Shown in pieces: positions 24,821 to 33,343 of a stretch of DNA of 64,000 nucleotides (position 1 is the stretch's first letter; each line of letters begins with the position of its first letter). Under the pieces are notes generated by a model. It was given only the letters and a program-made list of their open reading frames with translations, had not been told where the DNA came from and ran no database searches. The position numbers and the translations under genes were made by a program. The DNA is from Pseudonocardia sp. MH-G8 (GTDB taxonomy: Bacteria; Actinomycetota; Actinomycetes; Mycobacteriales; Pseudonocardiaceae): positions 310,710 through 374,709 of the forward strand of contig NZ_NKYF01000004.1 of NCBI RefSeq assembly GCF_002262885.1. Direction: 5' to 3'.

Positions 24821-25652
24821 GATCCGCGTAGTCGATCCCGCCGGTGAGCGACGCATAGCTTCCCGTGGTCAGCAGCTCCTCCGCGGCCAACCGCGCCCGG
24901 GCGTAGGCGGCCTGGGCGATCCCCATCCCGACGCTGATCCGTCGCACCCCGGTCGCGGCGAGCTGTGCGACGGACGGGGCACCGGGACCCGCCATCACGT
25001 TGAGCGGCACGGACAGCTCCGCCGCCAGCTCGCGCAGCGCATCCGCGGCGACCAGGCCCGGCACGAACACGCCGTCCGCCCCGGCGTCGACGTAGGCCTG
25101 CGCCCGGGCCGTGGTCTCCCGGAGCCGGCCGGCGGGGTCACCGACCTGGAGCAGGTAGGTGTCGATGCGGGCGTTGACGAACAGCGGCACCCGGGCTGCG
25201 TCGGCGACGGCCCGCACCGTGGCGATCCGGGCGGCCTGTGCACCGGTGTCCCGCAGCGGGGACACGCCGGAGTCCTCGATGTTGATCCCGACGGCACCGG
25301 CGGCGATGACCGCCTCGGCCGTCCGGACGAGCGCCGAGGAGGTCTCCCCGTAGCCGGTCTCGATGTCGGCCGTGACCGGGACGCCGACAGCGGCGACGAT
25401 GCGGCGGACGGCGTCCACCGCGAGGTCACGGCCGAGCTGGTTCCCGTCGGCGCGGCCCAGGGACCAGGACACCCCGGCGCTCGTCGTGGCGATCGCGGCA
25501 GCCCCTGCGTCCTCGATCAGGCGAGCGGAGGCGACGTCCCACGCGTTGGGCAGGACGAGGACGGCGTCGCGGTGCAGCCGGCGGAACAGTTCGGCGCGCT
25601 CCTGCTGGGTGGCACGGGGTGTGGATCGAGATGTGGACGTGGTGGTGGACAT
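24786..25652 (-). CDS. Isocitrate lyase/PEP mutase-family enzyme
   Basis: 288 aa, starting at ATG 25652. It carries the family landmarks in order: LPNAWDVASARLIEDAG near residue 35, TTSAGVSWSLG, TADIETGYG (metal-binding region), GINIEDSG and FVNARIDTYL, then GADGVFVPGL in the last third. This is the oxaloacetate hydrolase/2-methylisocitrate lyase-like branch of TIM-barrel C-C or P-C bond lyases. The exact reaction is not predictable, and the KKCGH motif of true isocitrate lyase is absent. It is convergent with tetR and divergent from the FAD monooxygenase. Confidence 0.85.
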   Translation of the reverse strand: MSTTTSTSRSTPRATQQERAELFRRLHRDAVLVLPNAWDVASARLIEDAGAAAIATTSAGVSWSLGRADGNQLGRDLAVDAVRRIVAAVGVPVTADIETGYGETSSALVRTAEAVIAAGAVGINIEDSGVSPLRDTGAQAARIATVRAVADAARVPLFVNARIDTYLLQVGDPAGRLRETTARAQAYVDAGADGVFVPGLVAADALRELAAELSVPLNVMAGPGAPSVAQLAATGVRRISVGMGIAQAAYARARLAAEELLTTGSYASLTGGIDYADLNAVLLAAPEP

Positions 25653-25783
25653 GCCCCGATGTCAGCACCGCAGGTCGCGTCCGGGCTGGCGGGTTCCGGA
25701 CCACACCGTGCGCATGCAGGTCGACCTGGTGCGATCCGCCGGCTTCGGCCATTGTGGTGGGCCGGAACCATCGGGGGATCGCC

Positions 25784-27028
25784 ATGAAGGTCGTGATCAT
25801 CGGCGCCGGGATCGGCGGGCTCACCACCGCGCTCCGGCTGCACGAGGCGGGCATCGACTGCACGGTGCACGAGCAGAGCACGCAGATCCGCGAGCTGGGC
25901 GTCGGGCTCAACCTGCTGCCGCACGCGGTTCGCGAGCTGGCGGAGCTCGGCCTGCTCGACAGGCTGAGCTCCGCGGCCATCCGCACGAAGGAACTGCTCT
26001 ACCTGCACCGGCTGGGGCCCGAGATCCTGGCCAAGCCGTGTGGTGTCGATGCGGGTTTCGCGCTGCCTCAGCTCGCCTTCCACCGCGGCCGCCTGCAAGG
26101 GGTGCTGCTCGCGGCGGTGCGGGAGCGGCTCGGGCCCGACGCCGTGCGCACCGGACACCGCCTCGTCGGATTCGACCAGGACGCGGACGTCGTGCGGGCC
26201 CGTTTCGCCGACCGGCACGGCGACCCGCTGGGCGAGGTGCGCGGTGACGTGCTCGTCGCCGCCGACGGGATCCACTCCACGGTGCGCGCCACGATGTTCC
26301 CGGACGAGGGCGCGCCCCGCTGGAACGGCGTGATGATGTGGCGCGGGGCGACGGACTGGCCCGAGTACCTCACCGGTCGCTCGATGATCATCGCAGGCGG
26401 CACGGCCGCGAAACTGGTGATCTACCCGATCGCGCAGGGGCGCGAGCCGGGCACCAAGCTGACGAACTGGGCGGTCTGCATCCTGACCGGCACGCCCGGC
26501 GATCCGCCACCCGAGCGCCAGGACTGGTCGCGGCGCGCTGATCTGACCGACGTGGAACCGCACCTCGGCCGCTTCCGGGTGCCGCACCTCGACCACGCCG
26601 CGCTGGTGCGGGCCACGCCCGAGTTCTTCGAGTTCCCGATGTGCGACCGCGACCCGCTGCCGCACTGGACGCGTGGACGCGTCACCCTGCTCGGGGACGC
26701 CGCGCACCCGATGTACCCGATGGGCTCCAACGGCGCCGGCCAGGCGATCCTCGACGCCACCAGCATCGGGCGCCACCTCACCGCCCACGCCGAGCCGGCC
26801 GTGGCGCTGCGGGCCTACGAGGACGAGCGGCTGCCGGCCACCGCCGAGGTGGTCCTGCGCAACCGGGTCGGTGGACCCGAAGGCGTGATCGACGAGGTGG
26901 AACGCCGCGCGCCCGACGGCTTCGACCGGCTGGAGGACGTGATCGACGCCGCCGAGCTCGACGCCGTGGTCAACGGCTACGCCCGGGCTGCCGGGGCGGA
27001 CCGGAGCCAGGTGAACCGGGCGCGCTGA
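25784..27028 (+). CDS. FAD-dependent aromatic monooxygenase (PhzS-like)
   Basis: 414 aa, ATG 25784. The N-terminal MKVVIIGAGIGGLTTALRL is the Rossmann GxGxxG FAD site. DVLVAADGIHSTVR is the DG motif that contacts FAD and NAD(P)H, and GRVTLLGDAAHPM with SNGAGQAILDA is the GD motif. These define flavoprotein monooxygenases of the p-hydroxybenzoate hydroxylase type, which hydroxylate aromatic or polyketide substrates. The sequence feel is closest to PhzS-like enzymes. It stands alone between two minus-strand genes, so the substrate is unknown. Confidence 0.9.
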   Translation: MKVVIIGAGIGGLTTALRLHEAGIDCTVHEQSTQIRELGVGLNLLPHAVRELAELGLLDRLSSAAIRTKELLYLHRLGPEILAKPCGVDAGFALPQLAFHRGRLQGVLLAAVRERLGPDAVRTGHRLVGFDQDADVVRARFADRHGDPLGEVRGDVLVAADGIHSTVRATMFPDEGAPRWNGVMMWRGATDWPEYLTGRSMIIAGGTAAKLVIYPIAQGREPGTKLTNWAVCILTGTPGDPPPERQDWSRRADLTDVEPHLGRFRVPHLDHAALVRATPEFFEFPMCDRDPLPHWTRGRVTLLGDAAHPMYPMGSNGAGQAILDATSIGRHLTAHAEPAVALRAYEDERLPATAEVVLRNRVGGPEGVIDEVERRAPDGFDRLEDVIDAAELDAVVNGYARAAGADRSQVNRAR

Positions 27029-27040
27029 CCCCGCGGGCGG

Positions 27041-27532
27041 TCAGGCGCCCTCGACCGCGCCGGGCGGCAGGAAGTCGACGTCGTGCAGCGCCGAGCGGCG
27101 CACGACCTCCTCGGGGTCGGTGAGGTCGTGCAGCTGGTCGAACAGCGCCGCGAGCCGCCCGGCCGGGCTCACCCAGAACAGCCCGCGCGTCGGCGCGTCG
27201 CTGCGGTTGTAGTAGGCGTGCGGGAGGTTGCGCGGCATGCGGACGGTGTCGCCGGGCCCCGCGGTCGTCCACTCCCCGTCCAGGTACAGGGTGAACACCC
27301 CTTCGACGACGTAGATGTGCTCGTCCTGGGTGGGGTGCACGTGCGGCGGCACGCCGGTGCCGGGTGGATCGTAGGTCTCGAAGGCGAAGCTGGAATCGCT
27401 CGCCGCCTTCATCGTGTAGGTGTGGCCGAGCACGTTCCACACCTTCTTGCGCATGCCCTCCTGCGCCAGGGTGATGCCCTTGGGCAGCGGGCCGAGCACG
27501 ATCTCGTCGCCGGTCATCGGCCGATGATGCAC
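27041..27532 (-). CDS. Cupin-domain protein
   Basis: 163 aa from GTG 27532; an alternative ATG lies at 27517. A single cupin barrel is visible: PPHVHPTQDEHIYVVEG matches the metal-binding cupin motif 1 (H-x-H, E), and LPHAYYN in motif 2 supplies the last His. It is probably a small metal-dependent dioxygenase, isomerase or sensor protein. It converges on the FAD monooxygenase with 12 bp between stops. No substrate can be inferred. Confidence 0.8.
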   Translation of the reverse strand: MHHRPMTGDEIVLGPLPKGITLAQEGMRKKVWNVLGHTYTMKAASDSSFAFETYDPPGTGVPPHVHPTQDEHIYVVEGVFTLYLDGEWTTAGPGDTVRMPRNLPHAYYNRSDAPTRGLFWVSPAGRLAALFDQLHDLTDPEEVVRRSALHDVDFLPPGAVEGA

Positions 27533-27556
27533 TGCACCCGCAGCGGATGCGAGACC

Positions 27557-27922
27557 TCAGGTGCGCCCGCGGTCCCGGGCGGGGCGGGTGTGCAGGAGTG
27601 CGGACACCCGCTGCCGGGTGACCCGGAACATCTCCGCGATCCGCGTGATGCTGATGTCCTCGCGCTGCAGCGCGAGGGCTTCCTCCCGGCGGAACCGGCT
27701 CCCCAGATCGCCCAGCTCGTCCAGCACTCCGGTGACGGTCTCGATGACCAGCGGCGGTTTCTCGGACGAGACGATCTGGAACCAGGAGCGGCCCCGACGG
27801 CGCTGCGCGATCAGGTCGTCGGCGCGCTCGGCCGCGGCGCCGAGATCGGCCACCGTGCGGTCGAGCGCACGTCTCAGTTCGAGGAGTGCCCGGATCGCGG
27901 CATCGTCGGCCTCTCGTTCCAT
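27557..27922 (-). CDS. Small HTH DNA-binding protein
   Basis: 121 aa from ATG 27922, preceded by GGGGGAAGG. Residues 1-85 are helical and charged. The C-terminal ISITRIAEMFRVTRQRVSALL is a clear helix-turn-helix. It is divergent from the trypsin-STAND gene, with a perfect GATAGGGC/GCCCTATC palindrome between them, so it is the likely local regulator. A longer TTG-started form from 27994 is possible but lacks a good ribosome site. Confidence 0.7.
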   Translation of the reverse strand: MEREADDAAIRALLELRRALDRTVADLGAAAERADDLIAQRRRGRSWFQIVSSEKPPLVIETVTGVLDELGDLGSRFRREEALALQREDISITRIAEMFRVTRQRVSALLHTRPARDRGRT

Positions 27923-28010
27923 CGCCTTCCCCCGTCTTCCCCGCCACTCGTCGTTCGTCGCTCGGTGTTGTCGTCCGCCGTTGTCGAAGGTCAATCATGA
28001 ACCGGCGCAA

Positions 28011-28039
28011 ATAGGGCGAGGAGGATAGGGCGCCCTATC
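28011..28039. promoter_or_regulatory. Candidate operator of the trypsin-STAND locus
   Basis: GATAGGGCGCCCTATC (28024-28039) is a perfect 16-bp palindrome. A third half-site, ATAGGGCG, lies at 28011-28018. It sits in the divergent promoter between the HTH gene and the trypsin-STAND gene. Confidence 0.55.
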
Positions 28040-28121
28040 TGCGGCCCGCGCCGCGTGCCATGAACTCCCGGTAAGCGGTAGGTTGCCCAGCGTCCCGAGG
28101 TCCAGTGCGGAGGAGCCAGTC

Positions 28122-31100
28122 GTGGACGGCGATCCCGACGACCCCGTGATCGCGCTCGACCCGCACCGGCTGGCCGAGGTGATCGTCGCCCTGCCCGGCG
28201 GCGGCGCGCGCCGCGGCTCCGGCTACCGGGTGGGCCCCACGGCCGTGCTCACGGCGGCGCACGTCGTCGCCGAGGCGTCCCGGGTCCTGGTGCGCTTCGA
28301 CGCCGACACCCCCGGCGAGTGGTGTCTCGAGGCCTCCGACGTGGTGGCCGACGACGCGAGCGACATCGCCGTCCTCGCCGTTCCCGCCCCGCCGGGCACC
28401 CCGGAGGTCCGCAGCTGCACCTTCGGCCGCACCGGTCTCGCCACCGAGCGGCTCGCCGTGCAGGCCGTCGGGTTCCCCCGGTTCAAGCTGAACGCCTACT
28501 CCGGGCACCCGTCGGACGGCTCGTACCGCGACTCGCACCAGGCCATCGGCTCCGTGGCGCCGCTGTCCAACCGGCGCTCCGGCACGTTCGAGGTGAGCGT
28601 CCCGCCGCCCGGGCGCGATCCGGATCCGCGCACGTCCCCCTGGGAGGGCATGTCCGGGGCCGCGTTGTGGGCGGGTGACCGGATCATCGGCGTGCTCACC
28701 GAGCACCACCGCGGCGACGGGCTCGGCAGGCTGGTCGCCACCCGGATCACCCGCCTCGGCGCCGACGCCCGTCCCGGCAGTGCCGCGGAGCGGGTGCGCA
28801 CCGCACTCGGGCTGCCCGCGCTCGCCGACGAGCTCCCCGCCGTCGACGCGCCGGGCAGGACGAGCGTGGCCGCCTACCGGCACCAGGTCCTCGACGTGGC
28901 GCCCGACCCGCTGCTCGGCCGCGACGCGGAGCTCGCGGAGCTGGCGGAGTTCGCGCGCGGCGACGAGCCCTACGGCTGGTGGCAGGGCGAGCCGTGGTCG
29001 GGCAAGACGGCGCTCGCCACGTGGTTCGCCCTGCACCCGCCGCCGGGGATCGCCGTCGTGCCGTTCCTCGTCGCTGCCGGGCTGACCGGGCAGTCCGACA
29101 GCGACGCGTTCCTCGAGGCCGTGTCCGAGCAGCTCGCCGCCCTCGCGCGGCGCCCGGCGGGCGCGCCTGCCACCACCGCGGCCCGTCGCCGCGACCTGCT
29201 GGCCCTGCTCGACGACGCCGCCGCCCGGTGCCGGGAGACCGGCCGCCGGCTCGTCCTGCTCGTCGACGGCCTGGACGAGGACACCGGCCCGGCCGGCCGC
29301 ACCGCGAGCATCGCGTCCCTGCTGCCCAGGCGCCCGCCCGAGGGAACCGTCGTGCTGGTCACCAGCAGGCCGCACCGGCCGCTGCCGTCCGACGTGCCCG
29401 CCGGCCACCCGCTGCACCGTTGCGCCCCCCGGTGGCTCCCGCCCTCGACGCACGCGCGGGACGGCGAGGCATTCGCGCGACAGGAGCTGGCCGAGCGGCT
29501 GCGGGAGGGCCCGTTGCACGAGGAGCTGCTGGGCCTGATCACCGCATCCGGCGGCGGCCTCGGTCGCGACGACCTCGCGGCGCTCACCGGAACCTCGCCG
29601 TTCGCGGTGCAGGACCTGCTCGCGGGCGCGTTCGGTCGCAGCACCGCCACCCGGGCACGGCAGCTGACCGGAGGCGTCCCGGCTCGCGGCTACGTGCTCG
29701 CCCACCGCACCCTGCAGGAGATCGCCGAGCGCGAGTTCGGGGCCGCCCGGCTGGCGCAGCTGCGCGACCGGCTGCACGGGTGGGCCGGCTCCTACCGCTC
29801 CCGCGGGTGGCCCGCCGACACCCCGGTGTACCTGCTGCGCGACTACCAACGCGTGCTCGCGATGGCCGGCGACCGGGAACGGCTCACCGCCCTCGCCACC
29901 GACGAGCGGCGCCACGACCGGATGCTCGAAGCCACCGGTGGCGACGCCCTCGCGCTCGACGAGATCGCGCTGGCCCGGCCGGCCGACGAGCGCCGTCCCG
30001 ACCTGACGGCGGCCGTGCGGCTGGCCGTGCGGCGCGAGGAGCTCACCGGACGCAACCGGCAGACACCCGTGCGCCTGCCCGCGGTCTGGGCGGCACTGGG
30101 CCGCCTGCCGCGCGCCGAGGCGTTGGCGCGCGGGATCCCCCAGCGTGGCCGGCGCACCGGCGCGTTCGCCGCCGCCGCGCTCGCCGCGGCGCGCGCCGGG
30201 CGCCTGGACGACGCCGAGGTGCTCGCGGCATCGGTGACCGATCCCGACCGGCGCGACGCCCTGCTCGCCGCCGCGGCGGGGGCCGCCGCGGAGCACGACC
30301 CCGACCGCGCCGAGCGGTGGGCGCGAGCGCGCACCCCGCAGCGCCGTGACGCGGCGCTGGCCCGGGTCGCCGCCACGTCCGCCGAACGGGACCGGGAGCG
30401 GGCTGCGGCGATCGTCGCCGAGATCGCCGCCACCGCCGCCGGGCCGAGTGCGCGGACCGCCGTCGCCGTCGCCGCCGTCGCGGTGGGTGCGTCCGACCTC
30501 GCCCGATCGCTCGTCGCGGGCGTCACCTCGGCGCGGCAGCGGACCCGGGCGCGGATCGAGCTGGCCGTCGCCCTCGCGACGGCAGGCGTCGCCGCGACGG
30601 CGAAGGAGATCGCCGACACCATCCGGCCCCCCGGAGCGCGACTTCCGGTGCTTGCCGCGCTCGTGCGGGCCGGCCCGGTGCCCGGTGTCGACGGACGGCT
30701 GCTCGCGGAGTTGCAGGAGACCGCCCGCGCCGCGAGCCATCGAGGTGCGGCCGTGGGCGAGCTGCTCGGCCTCGCCGTCACGATGGCGGACCGCGGCGAC
30801 GGCCCCGCCGCGGACGGCCTGCTCGCCGAGGCCGGCGGCCTCGTCGCCGGCATCGCCGATGACGACCGCCGGGAGTGGGCGCTCGCGCGGCTCGCCGTCG
30901 CGCACGCCGCGACCGGGGACGTCGACCGCGCGGAGGCGGTGCTGGACCGGCTCGGCGACCCCGAGCGCCGGGCAGGCGCGCTCACCGAGATGGCTGTGGA
31001 GGCCGTGCGCCGCGGCGCGCCGGAGCGTGCGGAGTCCCTCATTCGACGCGTGCCGGATGCCGGTCGCCGGATGCACGCACTCACCGACCTCGCCGCCGCG

Positions 31101-32201
31101 TTCGCCGACCACGGCGACGCGGAGCGTGCTGCGGCGGTCGCGTCCGAGGTCGAGCGCATCGCGCGCGCCACGGGCGACCCGCGCCGCCTCGCGGTGCTGG
31201 CGGCCCGGGTCGTCGACGGCCTGATCGCCACGGAGGACCTGCCGACGGCGCGGTCGGTGGCCGAGGGGATCGCCGACGCGACCACGCGCGGCTCGGCACT
31301 GAGCCGGGTGGCCGAGGCCCTCGCCAGGGCCGGCGACGTGGCCGGTGCGCTGGACCTCGCGCGTTCCCTCGATGATCCGGAGCGCCGCGCCTGGGTGCTG
31401 GTGGCGATCAGCGAGTCGCACGCGGTCAGCGGCGGCCCTGCGGTGACGGTGGAGGCCGTCCGGGGCACCGCCGACGCCGTCGAGCAGCATTTCGGCGACG
31501 CCTACTCGCAGGTCGTGGCCCTGCTGCGGCTGGCGGAGGCGGCACGCGGGGTGGGCGCGGACGACCCGGCCGACCAGCTCGCGGCGCGGGCGCGAGACGC
31601 CGCGGAGGATGTCGCGGACCCGGGCCAACGGGCGCGCGCACACACCCGGCTCTCCCTCGCCTGCGAGGCCGCGGGGGACGCCGACGGCGCGGCCCACCAC
31701 GGACAGGTGGCCGCGACCGCGCTCGCGGCGATCGAGGACCGGCCCCGCCGGGACCGCGCCCTGACCCGGGTGGCCGAGGCCCTCGCCGCGGCCGGCTGCA
31801 CCGGCCGCGCCGAGGAGACCGCGGCCGCGATCGCCGGGCCCCAGGGCCGGGTGCGGGCGCTCTCCGCGATCGCGGCGTCCGGGGTGGCCCCGGAGCGCGC
31901 ATGGATCCTGCTGAGCCGGGCCGAGGCGCTGCTCGACGACGTCGACGACGCCGGCGAGCGGGCCGCCGCCACCGCCCGCCTCGTGGACGCCGCGACCACC
32001 GTCCTCACCGCGGCCGGCGGGCGCGTCGACGACCCGGCCGACCCGCACGGGAGCTGGCTCGCCCGGCGGGTGGCGGCGCTGCTCGGCGGCGACGGGTGGC
32101 TCGAGGCCGTCCTCGCCGTCGCCCGCCTGGACCCGGGCGGCTTCGCCGTGCTCGTGCACCGCATCGCCCGCCCGGACAAGGCGATCCTGGGAAAGAATTA
32201 A
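28122..32201 (+). CDS. Trypsin-like protease fused to STAND NTPase with helical repeats
   Basis: 1,359 aa from GTG 28122, with GGAGGAG 8 nt upstream. Residues 20-230 form a trypsin-like serine protease with a full triad: His47 in LTAAHVV, Asp81 in SDIAVL and Ser178 in EGMSGAAL. Residues 265-530 form a P-loop NTPase of the STAND/AAA type: GEPWSGKT at 289-296, hydrophobic Walker B LVLLVDGLDED near 377-387, and VVLVTSRP as sensor. From about 540 to 1350 come Ala/Arg/Asp-rich helical repeats of 30-40 residues (TPR/HEAT-like, often with a DPERRA turn), the usual ligand-sensing arm. Trypsin-STAND proteins are described among bacterial conflict systems; sensing is thought to release the protease activity. 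It precedes a Trypco2 gene. No signal peptide, so cytosolic. Confidence 0.9.
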   Translation: MDGDPDDPVIALDPHRLAEVIVALPGGGARRGSGYRVGPTAVLTAAHVVAEASRVLVRFDADTPGEWCLEASDVVADDASDIAVLAVPAPPGTPEVRSCTFGRTGLATERLAVQAVGFPRFKLNAYSGHPSDGSYRDSHQAIGSVAPLSNRRSGTFEVSVPPPGRDPDPRTSPWEGMSGAALWAGDRIIGVLTEHHRGDGLGRLVATRITRLGADARPGSAAERVRTALGLPALADELPAVDAPGRTSVAAYRHQVLDVAPDPLLGRDAELAELAEFARGDEPYGWWQGEPWSGKTALATWFALHPPPGIAVVPFLVAAGLTGQSDSDAFLEAVSEQLAALARRPAGAPATTAARRRDLLALLDDAAARCRETGRRLVLLVDGLDEDTGPAGRTASIASLLPRRPPEGTVVLVTSRPHRPLPSDVPAGHPLHRCAPRWLPPSTHARDGEAFARQELAERLREGPLHEELLGLITASGGGLGRDDLAALTGTSPFAVQDLLAGAFGRSTATRARQLTGGVPARGYVLAHRTLQEIAEREFGAARLAQLRDRLHGWAGSYRSRGWPADTPVYLLRDYQRVLAMAGDRERLTALATDERRHDRMLEATGGDALALDEIALARPADERRPDLTAAVRLAVRREELTGRNRQTPVRLPAVWAALGRLPRAEALARGIPQRGRRTGAFAAAALAAARAGRLDDAEVLAASVTDPDRRDALLAAAAGAAAEHDPDRAERWARARTPQRRDAALARVAATSAERDRERAAAIVAEIAATAAGPSARTAVAVAAVAVGASDLARSLVAGVTSARQRTRARIELAVALATAGVAATAKEIADTIRPPGARLPVLAALVRAGPVPGVDGRLLAELQETARAASHRGAAVGELLGLAVTMADRGDGPAADGLLAEAGGLVAGIADDDRREWALARLAVAHAATGDVDRAEAVLDRLGDPERRAGALTEMAVEAVRRGAPERAESLIRRVPDAGRRMHALTDLAAAFADHGDAERAAAVASEVERIARATGDPRRLAVLAARVVDGLIATEDLPTARSVAEGIADATTRGSALSRVAEALARAGDVAGALDLARSLDDPERRAWVLVAISESHAVSGGPAVTVEAVRGTADAVEQHFGDAYSQVVALLRLAEAARGVGADDPADQLAARARDAAEDVADPGQRARAHTRLSLACEAAGDADGAAHHGQVAATALAAIEDRPRRDRALTRVAEALAAAGCTGRAEETAAAIAGPQGRVRALSAIAASGVAPERAWILLSRAEALLDDVDDAGERAAATARLVDAATTVLTAAGGRVDDPADPHGSWLARRVAALLGGDGWLEAVLAVARLDPGGFAVLVHRIARPDKAILGKN

Positions 32202-32214
32202 GGCAGGGGTGCGA

Positions 32215-32251
32215 GATATCGGCGCTCGACATCGATAGAGTGATCGATATC
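32215..32251. promoter_or_regulatory. Nested palindrome before the small ORF/Trypco2 pair
   Basis: Outer GATATCG (32215-32221) and CGATATC (32245-32251) flank inner ATCGAT copies at 32231-32236 and 32243-32248. It is AT-richer than its surroundings and lies 14 nt after the STAND stop. It could be a promoter/operator or a terminator-like structure. Confidence 0.4.
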
Positions 32252-32286
32252 AGGGAACCGAACCGACGACCGAGAGGAGAAACGTC

Positions 32287-32517
32287 GTGAGTTGCACAGT
32301 GAACGTCAAGTGGCTGGTCGCACCCCGGACGGCGCTCGCTCCGGTGGCCGGAGATCTCCGCCGTGCTGTCCGGAGTCAGCCGCTCTTGCGGCCGAACGCA
32401 CCGACCACGCACGCGGATGGGTTCTCGGCTGTGAAAGGCAGTTCGCCATCCAGATATCCGGTCGTGCGGCCCGGCCGCGGCTACGCGGTAGCCGGCTGCG
32501 CGTCCCGACTCCGCTGA
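32287..32517 (+). CDS. Small hypothetical protein between STAND and Trypco2 genes
   Basis: 76 aa from GTG 32287. The GAGAGGAGAAAC ribosome site is among the best in this region, and the stop is 16 nt before the next ATG, which fits an operon. The product is basic with two cysteines and no recognisable fold, so it may be a leader or an unrecognised small component. Codon use is not convincingly coding; the main support is the ribosome site and position. Confidence 0.4.
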   Translation: MSCTVNVKWLVAPRTALAPVAGDLRRAVRSQPLLRPNAPTTHADGFSAVKGSSPSRYPVVRPGRGYAVAGCASRLR

Positions 32518-32533
32518 CCACGAGGAGCAACGG

Positions 32534-32839
32534 ATGGCACTGGCGCTCGCGGAGGTCATCGCACAGCTGCGCGCCGAACTCGCCGAGGCGGTGCGCGCGG
32601 GCGAGGGCGAGGATCTCCAGTTCGAGCTCGGCCCGGTAGAGCTCGAGCTCACCGTGGGTGTCGAGAAGGCGGCCACCCCCGGCGCCAAGGTCAGGTTCTG
32701 GGTGCTCGAGCTCGGTGCCGACACGAAGCTGGCTTCCACCTCCACCCAGCGGATCACGCTCACGCTCGACCCGCGTCACGCCGCTCAGCCCGGACGCAGG
32801 CCGACGATATCCGGCCCCGACGCGCCGCACGAGCGGTAG
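32534..32839 (+). CDS. Trypco2-family protein (trypsin-co-occurring domain 2)
   Basis: 101 aa from ATG 32534 with GAGGAG upstream. An N-terminal helix (LAEVIAQLRAELAEAVR) is followed by beta-rich FELGPVELELTV, VRFWVLELG and QRITLTLDP. This is the pattern I know for the Trypco2 family, small proteins named for co-occurring with trypsin-like domains in NTP-dependent conflict systems. Position 330 bp after the trypsin-STAND gene fits that association exactly. Its molecular role (adaptor, substrate or inhibitor of the protease) is unknown. Confidence 0.8.
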   Translation: MALALAEVIAQLRAELAEAVRAGEGEDLQFELGPVELELTVGVEKAATPGAKVRFWVLELGADTKLASTSTQRITLTLDPRHAAQPGRRPTISGPDAPHER

Positions 32840-32957
32840 AGCGACCACACCCGGCCCCCTTCCGACCGTCTTAAGAGAGTGTCAGGAATCGTGGCCCGAA
32901 CCCGATCCCGCCGTCATGCTGCGATGCGGCGGAGGAACGGGTCGAAGGGGTGCGACG

Positions 32958-33269
32958 ATGCAGCGCAACGGCACTGACGAGCGTGCGACACACGCTGTCG
33001 ACGGGATCTTCTTCGCGCTCTCGGACCCCCCCAGGCGGGTGCTGCTCGACCGGCTCCACGCACGCGACGGCCAGCGGCTGCACGAGCTCTGCACCGACTT
33101 CGACATCTCCCGCCAGGCGATCAGCAAGCATCTCGCCGTACTGGCCGACGCCGGGCTCGTCGTCGTCCGGCGCGGGGAGCGCGGGGCACCTGTGCACCAC
33201 GTCAACCGCGCGCTCGTGCGGCAGGTCCACCACCAGTGGATGGAGAAGTACCTCCCCACCGGTTCATGA
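32958..33269 (+). CDS. ArsR-family transcriptional regulator
   Basis: 103 aa, ATG 32958. A winged HTH fills the protein: FFALSDPPRRVLLDRLH, then LHELCTDFDISRQAISKHL as helices 3-4 and VVVRRGERGAPVHHV as the wing. There is no CxC metal site in the recognition helix, so metal sensing of the classical ArsR type is unlikely. The product resembles the SufR/YdfF-like regulators that sit before hydrolases or AHSA1 genes. It probably controls the hydrolase gene 75 bp downstream. Confidence 0.85.
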   Translation: MQRNGTDERATHAVDGIFFALSDPPRRVLLDRLHARDGQRLHELCTDFDISRQAISKHLAVLADAGLVVVRRGERGAPVHHVNRALVRQVHHQWMEKYLPTGS

Positions 33270-33343
33270 CCGCTCCCCGATCGCCTGCGCGCGGGTCGGA
33301 GACGATGGTGGTTCGCGCACCGAGATCGGGAGGTATCGCCCGC

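Noticed and set aside
28035..32159. 1,374-aa minus-strand frame
   Set aside because: It is the shadow of the trypsin-STAND gene, which has an intact catalytic triad and P-loop.
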